The notes: a model not told the origin generated them from the sequence alone. A stretch of DNA of 64,000 nucleotides from Megachile rotundata (GCF_050947335.1 NW_027473352.1:62001-126000); one strand, 5' to 3'. Shown: positions 1-12,362, counted from the first letter of the stretch. Program-made: numbers and translations.

Positions 1-904
1 GGTCGTGATTTTGTGATCGTCATTGCGTGATCGTGATTGTGTGATTGTGTTATTGTGATTGTGTTATTGTGATTGTGTTATTGTGATTGTGTTATTGTGA
101 TTGTGTTATTGTGATTGTGTGATCGTGATTGTGTGGTGGTGATTGTGTGATGGTGATTGTGTGATTGTGATTGTGTGATCGTGACTGTGTGATCGTGATT
201 GTGTCATCGTGATTGTGTGATCGTGATTGTGTGACAGTGTTATTGTGATTGTGTGATTCTGATTGTGTGATTGTGACTGTGTGATCGTGACTGTGTGATC
301 GTGATTGTGTGATCGTGATTGTGGGATTGTGACTCTGTGATTGTGTGATCGTGATTGTGTGATCGTGATTGTGGGATTGTGACTTTGTGATTGTGTGATC
401 GTGATTGAGATTGTGTGATTGTGATTGTGTGATCGCGATTGTGTGACTGTGATTGTGTGGTCGTGATTTTGTGATCGTGATTGCGTGATCGTGATTGCGT
501 GATCGTGATTGCGTGATCGTGATTGTGTGATCGTGATTGTGCGACTGTGTTATTGTGATTGTGTGATTCTGATTGTGTGATTGTGATTGTGTGATCGTAA
601 CTGTGTGGTCGTGATTGTGGGATTGTGACTGTGTGATTGTGTGATCGTGACTGTGTGATCATGGTTGTGGGATTGTGACTGTGTGATTGTGTGATCGTGA
701 TTGAGATTGTGTGATTGTGATCGTGTGACTGTGATTGTGTGATTGTGATTGTGTGGTCGTGATTGTGTGACTGTGATTGTGTTATTGTGATTGTGTGATT
801 GTGATTATGTGATGGTGATTGTGTGATTGTGATTGTGTGATCGTGACTGTGTGATCGTGATTGTATCATCGTGATTGTGTGATCGTGATTGTGTGACAGT
901 GTTA
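1..904 (+). repeat. Mosaic module, partial copy of the ~1.18 kb higher-order repeat
   Basis: This is a mixture of GATCG, GACTG, GGGATT, GATGG, GATTCTG and GCGTGATCG variant units. Base 1 aligns with base 5411 (offset 5410), including the rare GATCGTCATTGCG, GTGGTGGTG and GACAG variants, so the window opens inside a copy of the higher-order repeat seen at 5.4-9.8 kb. A run of five GTTATT units lies at 47-116 and the rare GATCATGG variant at about 658. Confidence 0.88.
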
Positions 905-1378
905 TTGTGATTGTGTGATTGTGATTGTGTGATTGTGATTGTGTGATTGTGATTGTGTGATTGTGATTGTGTGATTGTGATTGTGTGATTGTGATTGTGT
1001 GATTGTGATTGTGTGATTGTGATTGTGTGATTGTGATTGTGTGATTGTGATTGTGTGATTGTGATTGTGTGATTGTGATTGTGTGATTGTGATTGTGTGA
1101 TTGTGATTGTGTGATTGTGATTGTGTGATTGTGATTGTGTGATTGTGATTGTGTGATTGTGATTGTGTGATTGTGATTGTGTGATTGTGATTGTGTGATT
1201 GTGATTGTGTGATTGTGATTGTGTGATTGTGATTGTGTGATTGTGATTGTGTGATTGTGATTGTGTGATTGTGATTGTGTGATTGTGATTGTGTGATTGT
1301 GATTGTGTGATTGTGATTGTGTGATTGTGATTGTGTGATTGTGATTGTGTGATTGTGATTGTGTGATTGTGATTGTGT
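905..1378 (+). repeat. Canonical 14-mer block, about 34 units
   Basis: This is an uninterrupted run of GTGTGATTGTGATT with no variant seen. It lies directly after a GACAGTGTTATT junction, the usual left border of canonical blocks that follow the GTATCATCG module. Confidence 0.95.
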
Positions 1379-1827
1379 TATTGTGATTGTGTGATCGTGA
1401 CTGTGTGATCGTGATTGTGTGATCGTGATTGTGTGATTGTGTTATTGTGATTGTGTGATACTGATTGTGTGATTGTGATTCTGTGATCGTGACTGTGTGG
1501 TCGTGATTGTGGGATTGTGACTGTGTGATTGTGTGATCGTGACTGTGTGATCATGGTTGTGGGATTGTGACTGTGTGATTGTGTGATCGTGATAGAGATT
1601 GTGTGATTGTGATCGTGTGACTGTGATTGTGTGATTGTGATTGTGTGATTGTGATTGTGTGGTCGTGATTGTGTGACTGTGATTGTGTTATTGTGATTGT
1701 GTGATCGTGATTATGTGATGGTGATTGTGTGATTGTGATTGTGTGATCGTGACTGTGTGATCGTGATTGTGTCATCGTGATTGTGTGATCGTGATTGTGT
1801 GACAGTGTTATTGTGATTGTGTGATTC
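1379..1827 (+). repeat. Mosaic module
   Basis: Mixed variant units containing GATCATGG near 1551 and GTCATCG and GACAG near 1771-1805. It resembles the second half of the 1.18 kb higher-order repeat (compare 6.06-6.33 kb). Confidence 0.85.
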
Positions 1828-2273
1828 TGATTGTGTGATTGTGATTGTGTGATTGTGATTGTGTGATTGTGATTGTGTGATTGTGATTGTGTGATTGTGA
1901 TTGTGTGATTGTGATTGTGTTATTGTGATTGTGTGATCGTGACTGTGTGATCGTGATTGTGTGATTGTGATTGTGTGATTGTGATTGTGTGATTGTGATT
2001 GTGTGATTGTGATTGTGTGATTGTGATTGTGTGATTGTGATTGTGTGATTGTGATTGTGTGATTGTGATTGTGTGATTGTGATTGTGTGATTGTGATTGT
2101 GTGATTGTGATTGTGTGATTGTGATTGTGTGATTGTGATTGTGTGATTGTGATTGTGTGATTGTGATTGTGTGATTGTGATTGTGTGATTGTGATTGTGT
2201 GATTGTGATTGTGTGATTGTGATTGTGTGATTGTGATTGTGTGATTGTGATTGTGTGATTGTGATTGTGTGAT
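1828..2273 (+). repeat. Two canonical blocks split by one mosaic insertion
   Basis: Canonical units run from 1828 to about 1919 and again from 1953 to 2273 (about 23 units). They are separated by one GTTATT unit and GATCG/GACTG units. Confidence 0.92.
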
Positions 2274-4258
2274 CGTGATTGTGTGATCGTGATTGTGTGA
2301 TCGTGATTGTGAATGTGTGATTGTGATTGTGATTGTGTGAATGTGTGATTGTGATTGTGTGATCGTGATTGTGTGATAGTGATTGTGTGATCGTGATTGT
2401 GTGATTGTGTTATTGTGATTGTGTTATTGTGATTGTGTGATTCTGATTGTGTGATTGTGATTGTGTGATTGTGATGGTGATTGTGATTGTGTGACTGTGT
2501 GATTGTGATTGTGCGATCGAGATTGTGTGATCGTGACTGTGTGATCGTGATTGTGTGATGGTGTTTCTGTGGTCGTGATTGTGTGATCGTGATTGTGTGG
2601 TCGTGATTGTGTGATCGTGATTGTGTGATCGTGTTTGTGTGATCGTGATTGTGATTGTGACTGCGTGGTTGTGATTGTGTGACTGTGATTGTGTGATCGC
2701 GATTGTGTGATCGTGATTGTGTGATCGTGATAGTGTGACCGTGATTGTGTGATCGTGATTGTGTGATCGTGATTGTGTGATAGTGATTGTGATTGTGTGA
2801 CTGTGTGATTGTGATTGTGATTGTGTGGCTGTGTGATTGTAATTTTGTGATTGTGATTGTGTGATTGTGATTGTGATTGTGTGGTCGTGATTGTGTGATC
2901 GTGATTGCGAGATCGTGATTGTGTGATTGTGTTATTGTGATTGTGTTATTGTGATTGTGTGATCGTGATTGTGTGATGGTGATTGTGTGATGGTGATTGT
3001 GTTATTGTGATTGTGTGATCGTGACTGTGTGATCGTGATTGTGTCATCGTGATTGTGTGATCGTGATTGTGTGACAGTGTTATTGTGATTGTGTGATTCT
3101 GATTGTGTGATTGTGACTGTGTGATCGTGATTGTGTGATTGTGATTGTGTGACTGTGTTATTGTGATTGTGTGATTCTGATTGTGTGATTGCGATTGTGT
3201 GATCGTGACTGTGTGGTCGTGATTGTGGGATTGTGACTGTGTGATTGTGTGATCGTGACTGTTTGATTGTGATCGTGTGACTGTGATTGTGTGATTGTGA
3301 TTGTGTGATTGTGATTGTGTGATCGTGATTATGTGATCGTGATTGTGAATGTGTGATTGTGATTGTGATTGTGTGAATGTGTGATTGTGATTGTGTGATC
3401 GTGATTGTGTGATCGTGATTGTGAATGTGTGATTGTGATTGTGATTGTGTGAATGTGTGATTGTGATTGTGTGATCGTGATTGTGTGATAGTGATTGTGT
3501 GATCGTGATTGTGTGATTGTGTTATTGTGATTGTGTTATTGTGATTGTGTTATTGTGATTGTGTGATTCTGATTGTGTGATTGTGATTGTGTGATTGTGA
3601 TGGTGATTGTGATTGTGTGACTGTGTGATTGTGATTGTGCGATCGAGATTGTGTGATCGTGACTGTGTGATCGTGATTGTGTGATGGTGTTTCTGTGGTC
3701 GTGATTGTGTGATCGTGATTGTGTGGTCGTGATTGTGTGATCGTGATTGTGTGATCGTGTTTGTGTGATCGTGATTGTGATTGTGACTGCGTGGTTGTGA
3801 TTGTGTGACTGTGATTGTGTGATCGCGATTGTGTGATCGTGATTGTGTGATCGTGATAGTGTGACCGTGATTGTGTGATCGTGATTGTGTGATCGTGATT
3901 GTGTGATAGTGATTGTGATTGTGTGACTGTGTGATTGTGATTGTGCGATCGAGATTGTGTGATCGTGACTGTGTGATCGTGATTGTGTGATGGTGTTTCT
4001 GTGGTCGTGATTGTGTGATCGTGACTGTGTGATCGTGATTGTGTCATCGTGATTGTGTGATCGTGATTGTGTGACAGTGTTATTGTGATTGTGTGATTCT
4101 GATTGTGTGATTGTGACTGTGTGATCGTGATTGTGTGATCGTGATTGTGGGATTGTGACTGTGTGATTGTGTGGTCGTGATATTGTGATCGTGATTGCGT
4201 GATGGTGATTGCGTGATCGTGTTTGCGTGATCGTGATTGTGTGACCGTGATTGTGCGA
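2274..4258 (+). repeat. Mosaic region with nested 1126-bp and 306-bp duplications
   Basis: Paired GTGAATGTG elements at about 2311, 3351 and 3421 mark repeated modules. The rare string GCGATCGAGATTG starts at 2513, 3639 and 3945, and GATGGTGTTTCTGTGG recurs with the same spacing (GTTTCTG at 2563, 3689, 3995). The spacings are 1126 and 306 bp, so an older segmental duplication carries a younger, shorter one. Confidence 0.88.
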
Positions 4259-4372
4259 CTGTGTTATTGTGATTGTGTTATTGTGATTGTGTTATTGTGA
4301 TTGTGTTATTGTGATTGTGTTATTGTGATTGTGTTATTGTGATTGTGTTATTGTGATTGTGTTATTGTGATT
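4259..4372 (+). repeat. GTTATT block, about 8 units
   Basis: A run of GTGTTATTGTGATT units, in which one G of the canonical 8-mer is T. On the - strand each such unit can supply a TAA stop, which is why open frames end at these blocks. Confidence 0.93.
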
Positions 4373-4573
4373 GTGTGATTGTGATTGTGTGATTGTGATT
4401 GTGTGATTGTGATTGTGTGATTGTGTGATTGTGATTGTGTGATTGTGATTGTGTGATTGTGATTGTGTGATTGTGATTGTGTGATTGTGATTGTGTGATT
4501 GTGATTGTGTGATTGTGATTGTGTGATTGTGATTGTGCGATTGTGATTGTGTGATTGTGATTGTGTGATTGTG
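4373..4573 (+). repeat. Canonical block with one 8-bp phase slip
   Basis: About 14 canonical units. An extra GTGTGATT 8-mer near 4420 shifts the phase, and one GTGCG unit occurs near 4538. Confidence 0.92.
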
Positions 4574-5156
4574 ACTGTGTGATTGTGTGATCGTGATTGA
4601 GATTGTGTGATTGTGATTGTGTGATCGCGATTGTGTGATTGTGATTGTGTGGTCGTGATTTTGTGATCGTGATTGCGTGATCGTGATTGCGTGATCGTGA
4701 ATGTGTGATCGTGATTGTGTGATCGTGATTGTGTGACTGTGTTATTGTGATTGTGTGATTCTGATTGTGTGATTGCGCTTGTGTGATCGTGACTGTGTGG
4801 TCGTGATTGTGGGATTGTGACTGTGTGATTGTGTGATCGTGACTGTTTGATTGTGATCGTGTGACTGTGATTGTGTGATTGTGATTGTGTGATTGTGATT
4901 GTGTGATCGTGATTATGTGATCGTGATTGTGAATGTGTGATTGTGATTGTGATTGTGTGAATGTGTGATTGTGATTGTGTGATCGTGATTGTGTGATAGT
5001 GATTGTGTGATCGTGATTGTGTGATTGTGTTATTGTGATTGTGTAATTCTGATTGTGTGATTGTGATTGTGTGATTGTGTGATCGTGATTGTGGGATTGT
5101 GACTGTGTGATTGTGTGATCGTGATTGAGATTGTGTGATTGTGATTGTGCGATACT
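4574..5156 (+). repeat. Mosaic module
   Basis: Mixed GATCG, GACTG, GATTCTG and GCGTGATCG units with a paired GTGAATGTG element near 4931. It ends with the GATTGAGATTG and GATACTG variants that usually precede canonical blocks. Confidence 0.85.
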
Positions 5157-5336
5157 GATTGTGTGATTGTGATTGTGTGATTGTGATTGTGTGATTGTGA
5201 TTGTGTGATTGTGATTGTGTGATTGTGATTGTGTGATTGTGATTGTGTGATTGTGATTGTGTGATTGTGATTGTGTGATTGTGATTGTGTGATTGTGATT
5301 GTGTGATTGTGATTGTGTGATTGTGATTGTGTGATT
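5157..5336 (+). repeat. Canonical block, about 13 units
   Basis: Uninterrupted canonical units, bounded on the left by GATACTG and on the right by GATTCTG. Confidence 0.94.
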
Positions 5337-8300
5337 CTGATTGTGTGATTGTGATTGTGTGATTGTGCGATCGTCATTGTGCGATCGCGATTGTGTGTTT
5401 GTGATTGTGTGGTCGTGATTTTGTGATCGTCATTGCGTGATCGTGATTGTGTGATTGTGTTATTGTGATTGTGTTATTGTGATTGTGTTATTGTGATTGT
5501 GTTATTGTGATTGTGTTATTGTGATTGTGTGATCGTGATTGTGTGGTGGTGATTGTGTGATGGTGATTGTGTGATTGTGATTGTGTGATCGTGACTGTGT
5601 GATCGTGATTGTGTCATCGTGATTGTGTGATCGTGATTGTGTGACAGTGTTATTGTGATTGTGTGATTCTGATTGTGTGATTGTGACTGTGTGATCGTGA
5701 CTGTGTGATCGTGATTGTGTGATCGTGTTTGTGGGATTGTGACTGTGTGATTGTGTGATCGTGGCTGTGTGATCGTGATTGTGTGATCGTGATTGTGGGA
5801 TTGTGACTGTGTGATTGTGTGATCGTGATTGAGATTGTGTGATTGTGATTGTGTGATCGCGATTGTGTGACTGTGATTGTGTGGTCGTGATTTTGTGATC
5901 GTGATTGCGTGATCGTGATTGCGTGATCGTGATTGCGTGATCGTGATTGTGTGATCGTGATTGTGTGACCGTGATTGTGCGATTGTGTTATTGTGATTGT
6001 GTGATTCTGATTGTGTGATTGTGATTGTGTTATCGTAACTGTGTGGTCGTGATTGTGGGATTGTGACTGTGTGATTGTGTGATCGTGACTGTGTGATCAT
6101 GGTTGTGGGATTGTGACTGTGTGATTGTGTGATCGTGATTGAGATTGTGTGATTGTGATCGTGTGACTGTGATTGTGTGATTGTGATTGTGTGATTGTGA
6201 TTGTGTGGTCGTGATTGTGTGACTGTGATTGTGTTATTGTGATTGTGTGATCGTGATTATGTGATGGTGATTGTGTGATTGTGATTGTGTGATCGTGACT
6301 GTGTGATCGTGATTGTGTCATCGTGATTGTGTGATCGTGATTGTGATTGTGCGACTGTGTGATTGTGATTTTGTGATTGTGATTGTGTGGTTGTGATTGT
6401 GTGGTCGTGATTGTGTGACTGTGATTGTGTGATCGTGATTGTGTGATCGTGATTGTGTGATCGTGATTGTGTGACCGTGATTGTGTGATCGTGATTGAGT
6501 GATCGCGATTGTGTGATTGTAATTGTGTGATTGTGATTGAGTGATTGTGATTGTGTGATTGTGCGATCGTCATTGTGCGATCGCGATTGTGTGTTTGTGA
6601 TTGTGTGGCCGTGATTTTGTGATCGTCATTGCGTGATCGTGATTGTGTGATTGTGTTATTGTGATTGTGTTATTGTGATTGTGTTATTGTGATTGTGTTA
6701 TTGTGATTGTGTGATCGTGATTGTGTGGTGGTGATTGTGTGATGGTGATTGTGTGATTGTGATTGTGTGATCGTGACTGTGTGATCGTGATTGTGTCATC
6801 GTGATTGTGTGATCGTGATTGTGTGACAGTGTTATTGTGATTGTGTGATTCTGATTGTGTGATTGTGACTGTGTGATCGTGACTGTGTGATCGTGATTGT
6901 GTGATCGTGTTTGTGGGATTGTGACTGTGTGATTGTGTGATCGTGGCTGTCTGATCGTGATTGTGTGATCGTGATTGTGGGATTGTGACTGTGTGATTGT
7001 GTGATCGTGATTGAGATTGTGTGATTGTGATTGTGTGATCGCGATTGTGTGACTGTGATTGTGTGGTCGTGATTTTGTGATCGTGATTGCGTGATCGTGA
7101 TTGCGTGATCGTGATTGCGTGATCGTGATTGTGTGATCGTGATTGTGTGATCGTGATTGTGCGATTGTGTTATTGTGATTGTGTGATTCTGATTGTGTGA
7201 TTGTGATTGTGTTATCGTAACTGTGTGGTCGTGATTGTGGGATTGTGACTGTGTGATTGTGTGATCGTGACTGTGTGATCATGGTTGTGGGATTGTGACT
7301 GTGTGATTGTGTGATCGTGATTGAGATTGTGTGATTGTGACCGTGTGACTGTGATTGTGTGATTGTGATTGTGTGATTGTGATTGTGTGGTCGTGATTGT
7401 GTGACTGTGATTGTGTTATTGTGATTGTGTGATCGTGATTATGTGATGGTGATTGTGTGATTGTGATTGTGTGATCGTGACTGTGTGATCGTGATTGTGT
7501 CATCGTGATTGTGTGATCGTGATTGTGATTGTGCGACTGTGTGATTGTGATTTTGTGATTGTGATTGTGTGGTTGTGATTGTGTGGTCGTGATTGTGTGA
7601 CTGTGATTGTGTGATCGTGATTGTGTGATCGTGATTGTGTGATCGTGATTGTGTGACCGTGATTGTGTGATCGTGATTGAGTGATCGCGATTGTGTGATT
7701 GTAATTGTGTGATTGTGATTGAGTGATTGTGATTGTGTGATTGTGCGATCGTCATTGTGCGATCGCGATTGTGTGTTTGTGATTGTGTGGCCGTGATTTT
7801 GTGATCGTCATTGCGTGATCGTGATTGTGTGATTGTGTTATTGTGATTGTGTTATTGTGATTGTGTTATTGTGATTGTGTTATTGTGATTGTGTGATCGT
7901 GATTGTGTGGTGGTGATTGTGTGATGGTGATTGTGTGATTGTGATTGTGTGATCGTGACTGTGTGATCGTGATTGTGTCATCGTGATTGTGTGATCGTGA
8001 TTGTGTGACAGTGTTATTGTGATTGTGTGATTCTGATTGTGTGATTGTGACTGTGTGATCGTGACTGTGTGATCATGGTTGTGGGATTGTGACTGTGTGA
8101 TTGTGTGATCGTGATTGAGATTGTGTGATTGTGATCGTGTGACTGTGATTGTGTGAATGTGATTGTGTGATTGTGATTGTGTGATTGTGATTGTGTGATT
8201 GTGATTGTGTGATTGTGATTGTGTGATTGTGATTCTGTGATTGTGATTGTGTGATTGTGATTGTGTGATTGTGATTGTGTGATTGTGATTGTGTGATTGT

Positions 8301-9816
8301 GATTGTGTGATTGTGATTGTGTGATTGTGATTGTGCGATTGTGATTGTGTGATTGTGATTGTGTGATTGTGATTGTGTGATTGTGATTGTGTGATTGTGA
8401 TTGTGTGATTGTGATTGTGTGATTGTGATTGTGTGATTGTGATTGTGTGATTGTGATTGTGTGATTGTGATTGTGTGATTGTGATTGTGTGATTGTGATT
8501 GTGTGATTGTGATTGTGTGATTGTGATTGTGTGATTGTGATTGTGTGATTGTGATTGTGTGATTGTGATTGTGTGATTGTGGTTGCGTGATTGTGATTGC
8601 GTGATTGTGATTGCGTGATTGTGATTGTGTGATTGTGATTGTGTGATTGTGATTGTGTGATTGTGATTGTGTGATTGTGATTGTGTGACTGTGATTGTGT
8701 GACTGTGATTGTGTGATTGTGATTGTGTGATTGTGATTGTGTGATCGTGATTTTGTGATAGTGACTGCGTGATTGTTATTGTGTGACTGTGATTGTGTGA
8801 TTGTGATTGTGTGATTGTAATTGTGTGATTGTGATTGAGTGATTGTGATTGTGTGATTGTGCGATCGTCATTGTGCGATCGCGATTGTGTGTTTGTGATT
8901 GTGTGGTCGTGATTTTGTGATCGTCATTGCGTGATCGTGATTGTGTGATTGTGTTATTGTGATTGTGTTATTGTGATTGTGTTACTGTGATTGTGTTATT
9001 GTGATTGTGTGATCGTGATTGTGTGGTGGTGATTGTGTGATGGTGATTGTGTGATTGTGATTGTGTGATCGTGACTGTGTGATCGTGATTGTGTCATCGT
9101 GATTGTGTGATCGTGATTGTGTGACAGTGTTATTGTGATTGTGTGATTCTGATTGTGTGATTGTGACTGTGTGATCGTGACTGTGTGATCGTGATTGTGT
9201 GATCGTGATTGTGGGATTGTGACTGTGTGATTGTGTGATCGTGGCTGTGTGATCGTGATTGTGTGATCGTGATTGTGGGATTGTGACTGTGTGATTGTGT
9301 GATCGTGATTGAGATTGTGTGATTGTGATTGTGTGATCGCGATTGTGTGACTGTGATTGTGTGGTCGTGATTTTGTGATCGTGATTGCGTGATCGTGATT
9401 GCGTGATCGTGATTGCGTGATCGTGATTGTGTGATCGTGATTGTGTGATCGTGATTGTGAGACTGTGTTATTGTGATTGTGTGATTCTGATTGTGTGATT
9501 GTGATTGTGTGATCGTAACTGTGTGGTCGTGATTGTGGGATTGTGACTGTGTGATTGTGTGATCGTGACTGTGTGATCATGGTTGTGGGATTGTGACTGT
9601 GTGATTGTGTGATCGAGATTGAGATTGTGTGATTGTGATCGTGTGACTGTGATTGTGTGATTGTGATTGTGTGATTGTGATTGTGTGGTCGTGATTGTGT
9701 GACTGTGATTGTGTTATTGTGATTGTGTGATCGTGACTGTGTGATCGTGATTGTATCATCGTGATTGTGTGACAGTGTTATTGTGATTGTGTGATTGTGA
9801 TTGTGTGATTGTGATT
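5337..9816 (+). repeat. Higher-order repeat of about 1.18 kb, four copies
   Basis: The 8-bp palindrome GCGATCGC anchors the copies at 5381, 6577, 7759 and 8875, giving spacings of 1196, 1182 and 1116 bp. The 14-bp difference between the first two spacings equals one GTTATT unit (five in copy 1, four in copy 2). Copies 1, 2 and 4 share nearly all variants. Copy 3 has lost its middle: at about 8060 it jumps to the GATCATGG part and then holds a canonical block. Confidence 0.93.
8160..8580 (+). repeat. Canonical block inside truncated copy 3, about 30 units
   Basis: Canonical units with single variants at 8235 (C in a GATTCTG context) and 8338 (GTGCG). Three units with GCGTGATT follow at 8583-8625. 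The block is absent from the other three copies of the 1.18 kb repeat. Confidence 0.93.
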
Positions 9817-10104
9817 GTGCGATTGTGATTGTGCGATTGTGATTGTGCGATTGTGATTGTGCGATTGTGACTGTGCGATTGTGATTGTGCGATTGTGATT
9901 GTGCGATTGTGATTGTGCGATTGTGATTGTGCGATTGTGATTGTGCGATTGTGATTGTGCGATTGTGATTGTGCGATTGTGATTGTGCGATTGTGATTGT
10001 GCGATTGTGATTGTGCGATTGTGATTGTGCGATTGTGATTGTGCGATTGTGATTGTGCGATTGTGATTGTGCGATTGTGATTGTGCGATTGTGATTGTGC
10101 GACT
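9817..10104 (+). repeat. GTGCG block, 21 units
   Basis: Units GTGCGATTGTGATT, with the CpG cytosine from 9820 to 10100 every 14 bp. One unit near 9870 carries GACTG instead of GATTG. It is followed by GACTG and GGGACTG transition units. Each unit differs from canonical by one TG-to-CG change. Confidence 0.95.
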
Positions 10105-10200
10105 GTGATTGTGGGACTGTGATTGTGTGATTGTGATTGTGTGATTGTGATTGTGTGATTGTGATTGTGTGATTGTGATTGTGTGACTGGGATTGTGTGA
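10105..10200 (+). repeat. Transition between GTGCG and GCGATT blocks
   Basis: GGGACTG, then about five canonical units, then GACTGGG. Equivalent transitions occur near 26,625-26,650, 44,235-44,270 and 51,905-51,945. Confidence 0.88.
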
Positions 10201-10490
10201 CTGCGATTGTGTGACTGCGATTGTGTGACTGCGATTGTGTGACTGCGATTGTGTGATTGCGATTGTGTGATTGCGATTGTGTGATTGCGATTGTGTGATT
10301 GCGATTGTGTGATTGCGATTGTGTGATTGCGATTGTGTGATTGCGATTGTGTGATTGCGATTGTGTGATTGCGATTGTGTGATTGCGATTGTGTGATTGC
10401 GATTGTGTGATTGCGATTGTGTGATTGCGATTGTGTGATTGCGATTGTGTGATTGCGATTGTGTGATTGCGATTGTGTGATTGCGATTGT
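10201..10490 (+). repeat. GCGATT block, 21 units with an internal gradient
   Basis: Units GTGTGATTGCGATT, with the CpG cytosine from 10,204 to 10,484 every 14 bp. The first four units read GACTGCG and the remaining seventeen GATTGCG, so a second variant site is sorted by position. Confidence 0.95.
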
Positions 10491-11692
10491 GTGATTGTGA
10501 TTGTGTTATCGTGATTTTGTGATAGTGACTGCGTGATTGTGATTGTGTGACTGTGTTATTGTGATTGTGTTATTGTGATTGTGTTATTGTGATTGTGTGA
10601 TCGTGATTGTGTGATGGTGATTGTGTGATTGTGATTGTGTGATCGTGACTGTGTGATCGTGATTGTGTGATCGTGATTGTGTGATCGTGATTGTGTGACA
10701 GTGTTATTGTGATTGGATGATTCTGATTGTGTGATTGTGACTGTGTGATCGTGACTGTGTGATCGTGATTGTGCGATCGTGATTGTGGGATTGTGACTGT
10801 GTGATTGTGTGATCGTGACTGCGTGATCGTGATTGTGTGATCGTGATTGTGTGATGGAGATTGTGTGATGGTGATTGTGTGATTGTGATTGTGCGATCGT
10901 GACTGTGTGATCGTGATTGTGTGATCGTGATTGTGTGATCGTGATTGTGTGACAGTGTTATTGTGATTTGATGATTCTGATTGTGTGATTGTGACTGTGT
11001 GATCGTGACTGTGTGATCGTGATTGTGCGATCGTGATTGTGGGATTGTGACTGTGTGATTGTGTGATCGTGACTGCGTGATCGTGATTGTGTGATCGTGA
11101 TTGTGGGATTGTGACTGTGTGATTGTGTGATCGTGATTGATATTGTGTGATTGTGATTGTGTGATCGCGATTGTGTGACAGTGATTGTGTGGTCGTGATT
11201 TTGTGATCGTGATTGCGTGATCGTGATTGCGTGATCGTGATTGCGTGATCGTGATTGTGTGGTCGTGATTGTGTGATCGTGATTGTGCGACTGTGTTATT
11301 GTGATTGTGTGATTCTGACTGTGTGATTGTGATTGTGTGATCGTGAGTGTGTGATCGTGATTGTGTGATCGTGATTGTGGGATTGTGACTGTGTGATTGT
11401 GTGATCGTGACTGTGTGATCGTGATTGTGTGATCGTGATTGTGGGATTGTGACTGTGTGACTGTGTGATTGTGATTGTGATTGTGTGAATGTGTGATTGT
11501 GATTGTGTGATCGTGATTGTGAGATAGTGATTGTGTGATCGTGATTGTGTGATTGTGTTATTGTGATTGTGTGATTCTGATTGTGTGATTGTGATTGTGT
11601 GATTGTGTGATCGTGATTGTGGGATTGTGACTGTGTGATTGTGTGATCGTGATTGAGATTGTGTGATTGTGATTGCGTGATACTGATTGTGT
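10491..11692 (+). repeat. Mosaic module with header and internal 254-bp duplication
   Basis: It opens with the header GTTATCGTGATTTTGTGATA (about 10,505), then GACTGCG and three GTTATT units. The GACAG junction occurs at 10,697 and again at 10,951, a 254-bp direct duplication. The first copy continues into GATTGGATGATTC and the second into GATTTGATGATTC. The module recurs 5868 bp downstream at 16.36-17.55 kb. Confidence 0.88.
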
Positions 11693-12362
11693 GATTGTGA
11701 TTGTGTGATTGTGATTGTGTGATTGTGATTGTGTGATTGTGATTGTGTGATTGTGATTGTGTGATTGTGATTGTGTGATTGTGATTGTGTGATTGTGATT
11801 GTGTGATTGTGATTGTGTGATTGTGATTGTGTGATTGTGATTGTGTGATTGTGATTGTGTGATTGTGATTGTGTGATTGTGATTGTGTGATTGTGATTGT
11901 GTGATTGTGATTGTGTGATTGTGATTGTGTGATTGTGATTGTGTGATTGTGATTGTGATTGTGTGATTGTGATTGTGTGATTGTGATTGTGTGATTGTGA
12001 TTGTGTGATTGTGATTGTGTGATTGTGATTGTGTGATTGTGATTGTGTGATTGTGATTGTGTGATTGTGATTGTGTGATTGTGATTGTGTGATTGTGATT
12101 GTGTGATTGTGATTGTGTGATTGTGATTGTGTGATTGTGATTGTGTGATTGTGATTGTGTGATTGTGATTGTGTGATTGTGATTGTGTGATTGTGATTGT
12201 GTGATTGTGATTGTGTGATTGTGATTGTGTGATTGTGATTGTGTGATTGTGATTGTGTGATTGTGATTGTGTGATTGTGATTGTGTGATTGTGATTGTGT
12301 GATTGTGATTGTGTGATTGTGATTGTGTGATTGTGATTGTGTGATTGTGATTGTGTGATTGT
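11693..12362 (+). repeat. Canonical block, about 48 units
   Basis: Canonical units with one extra GTGATT 6-mer near 11,950 that shifts the phase. The left border is GCGTGATACTG and the right border is a header variant with GTGTTTTTG. Confidence 0.94.

Noticed and set aside
5381..5388. GCGATCGC as an operator, or as the cyanobacterial HIP1 element (GCGATCGC)
   Set aside because: The 8-mer is the same as HIP1, but it occurs only within one repeated module and there are no bacterial genes here. Its recurrence is explained by duplication.
10201..10490. CRISPR-like array or direct repeats with spacers
   Set aside because: Units are contiguous 14-mers with no unique spacers; variation is single-base and shared by neighbours.
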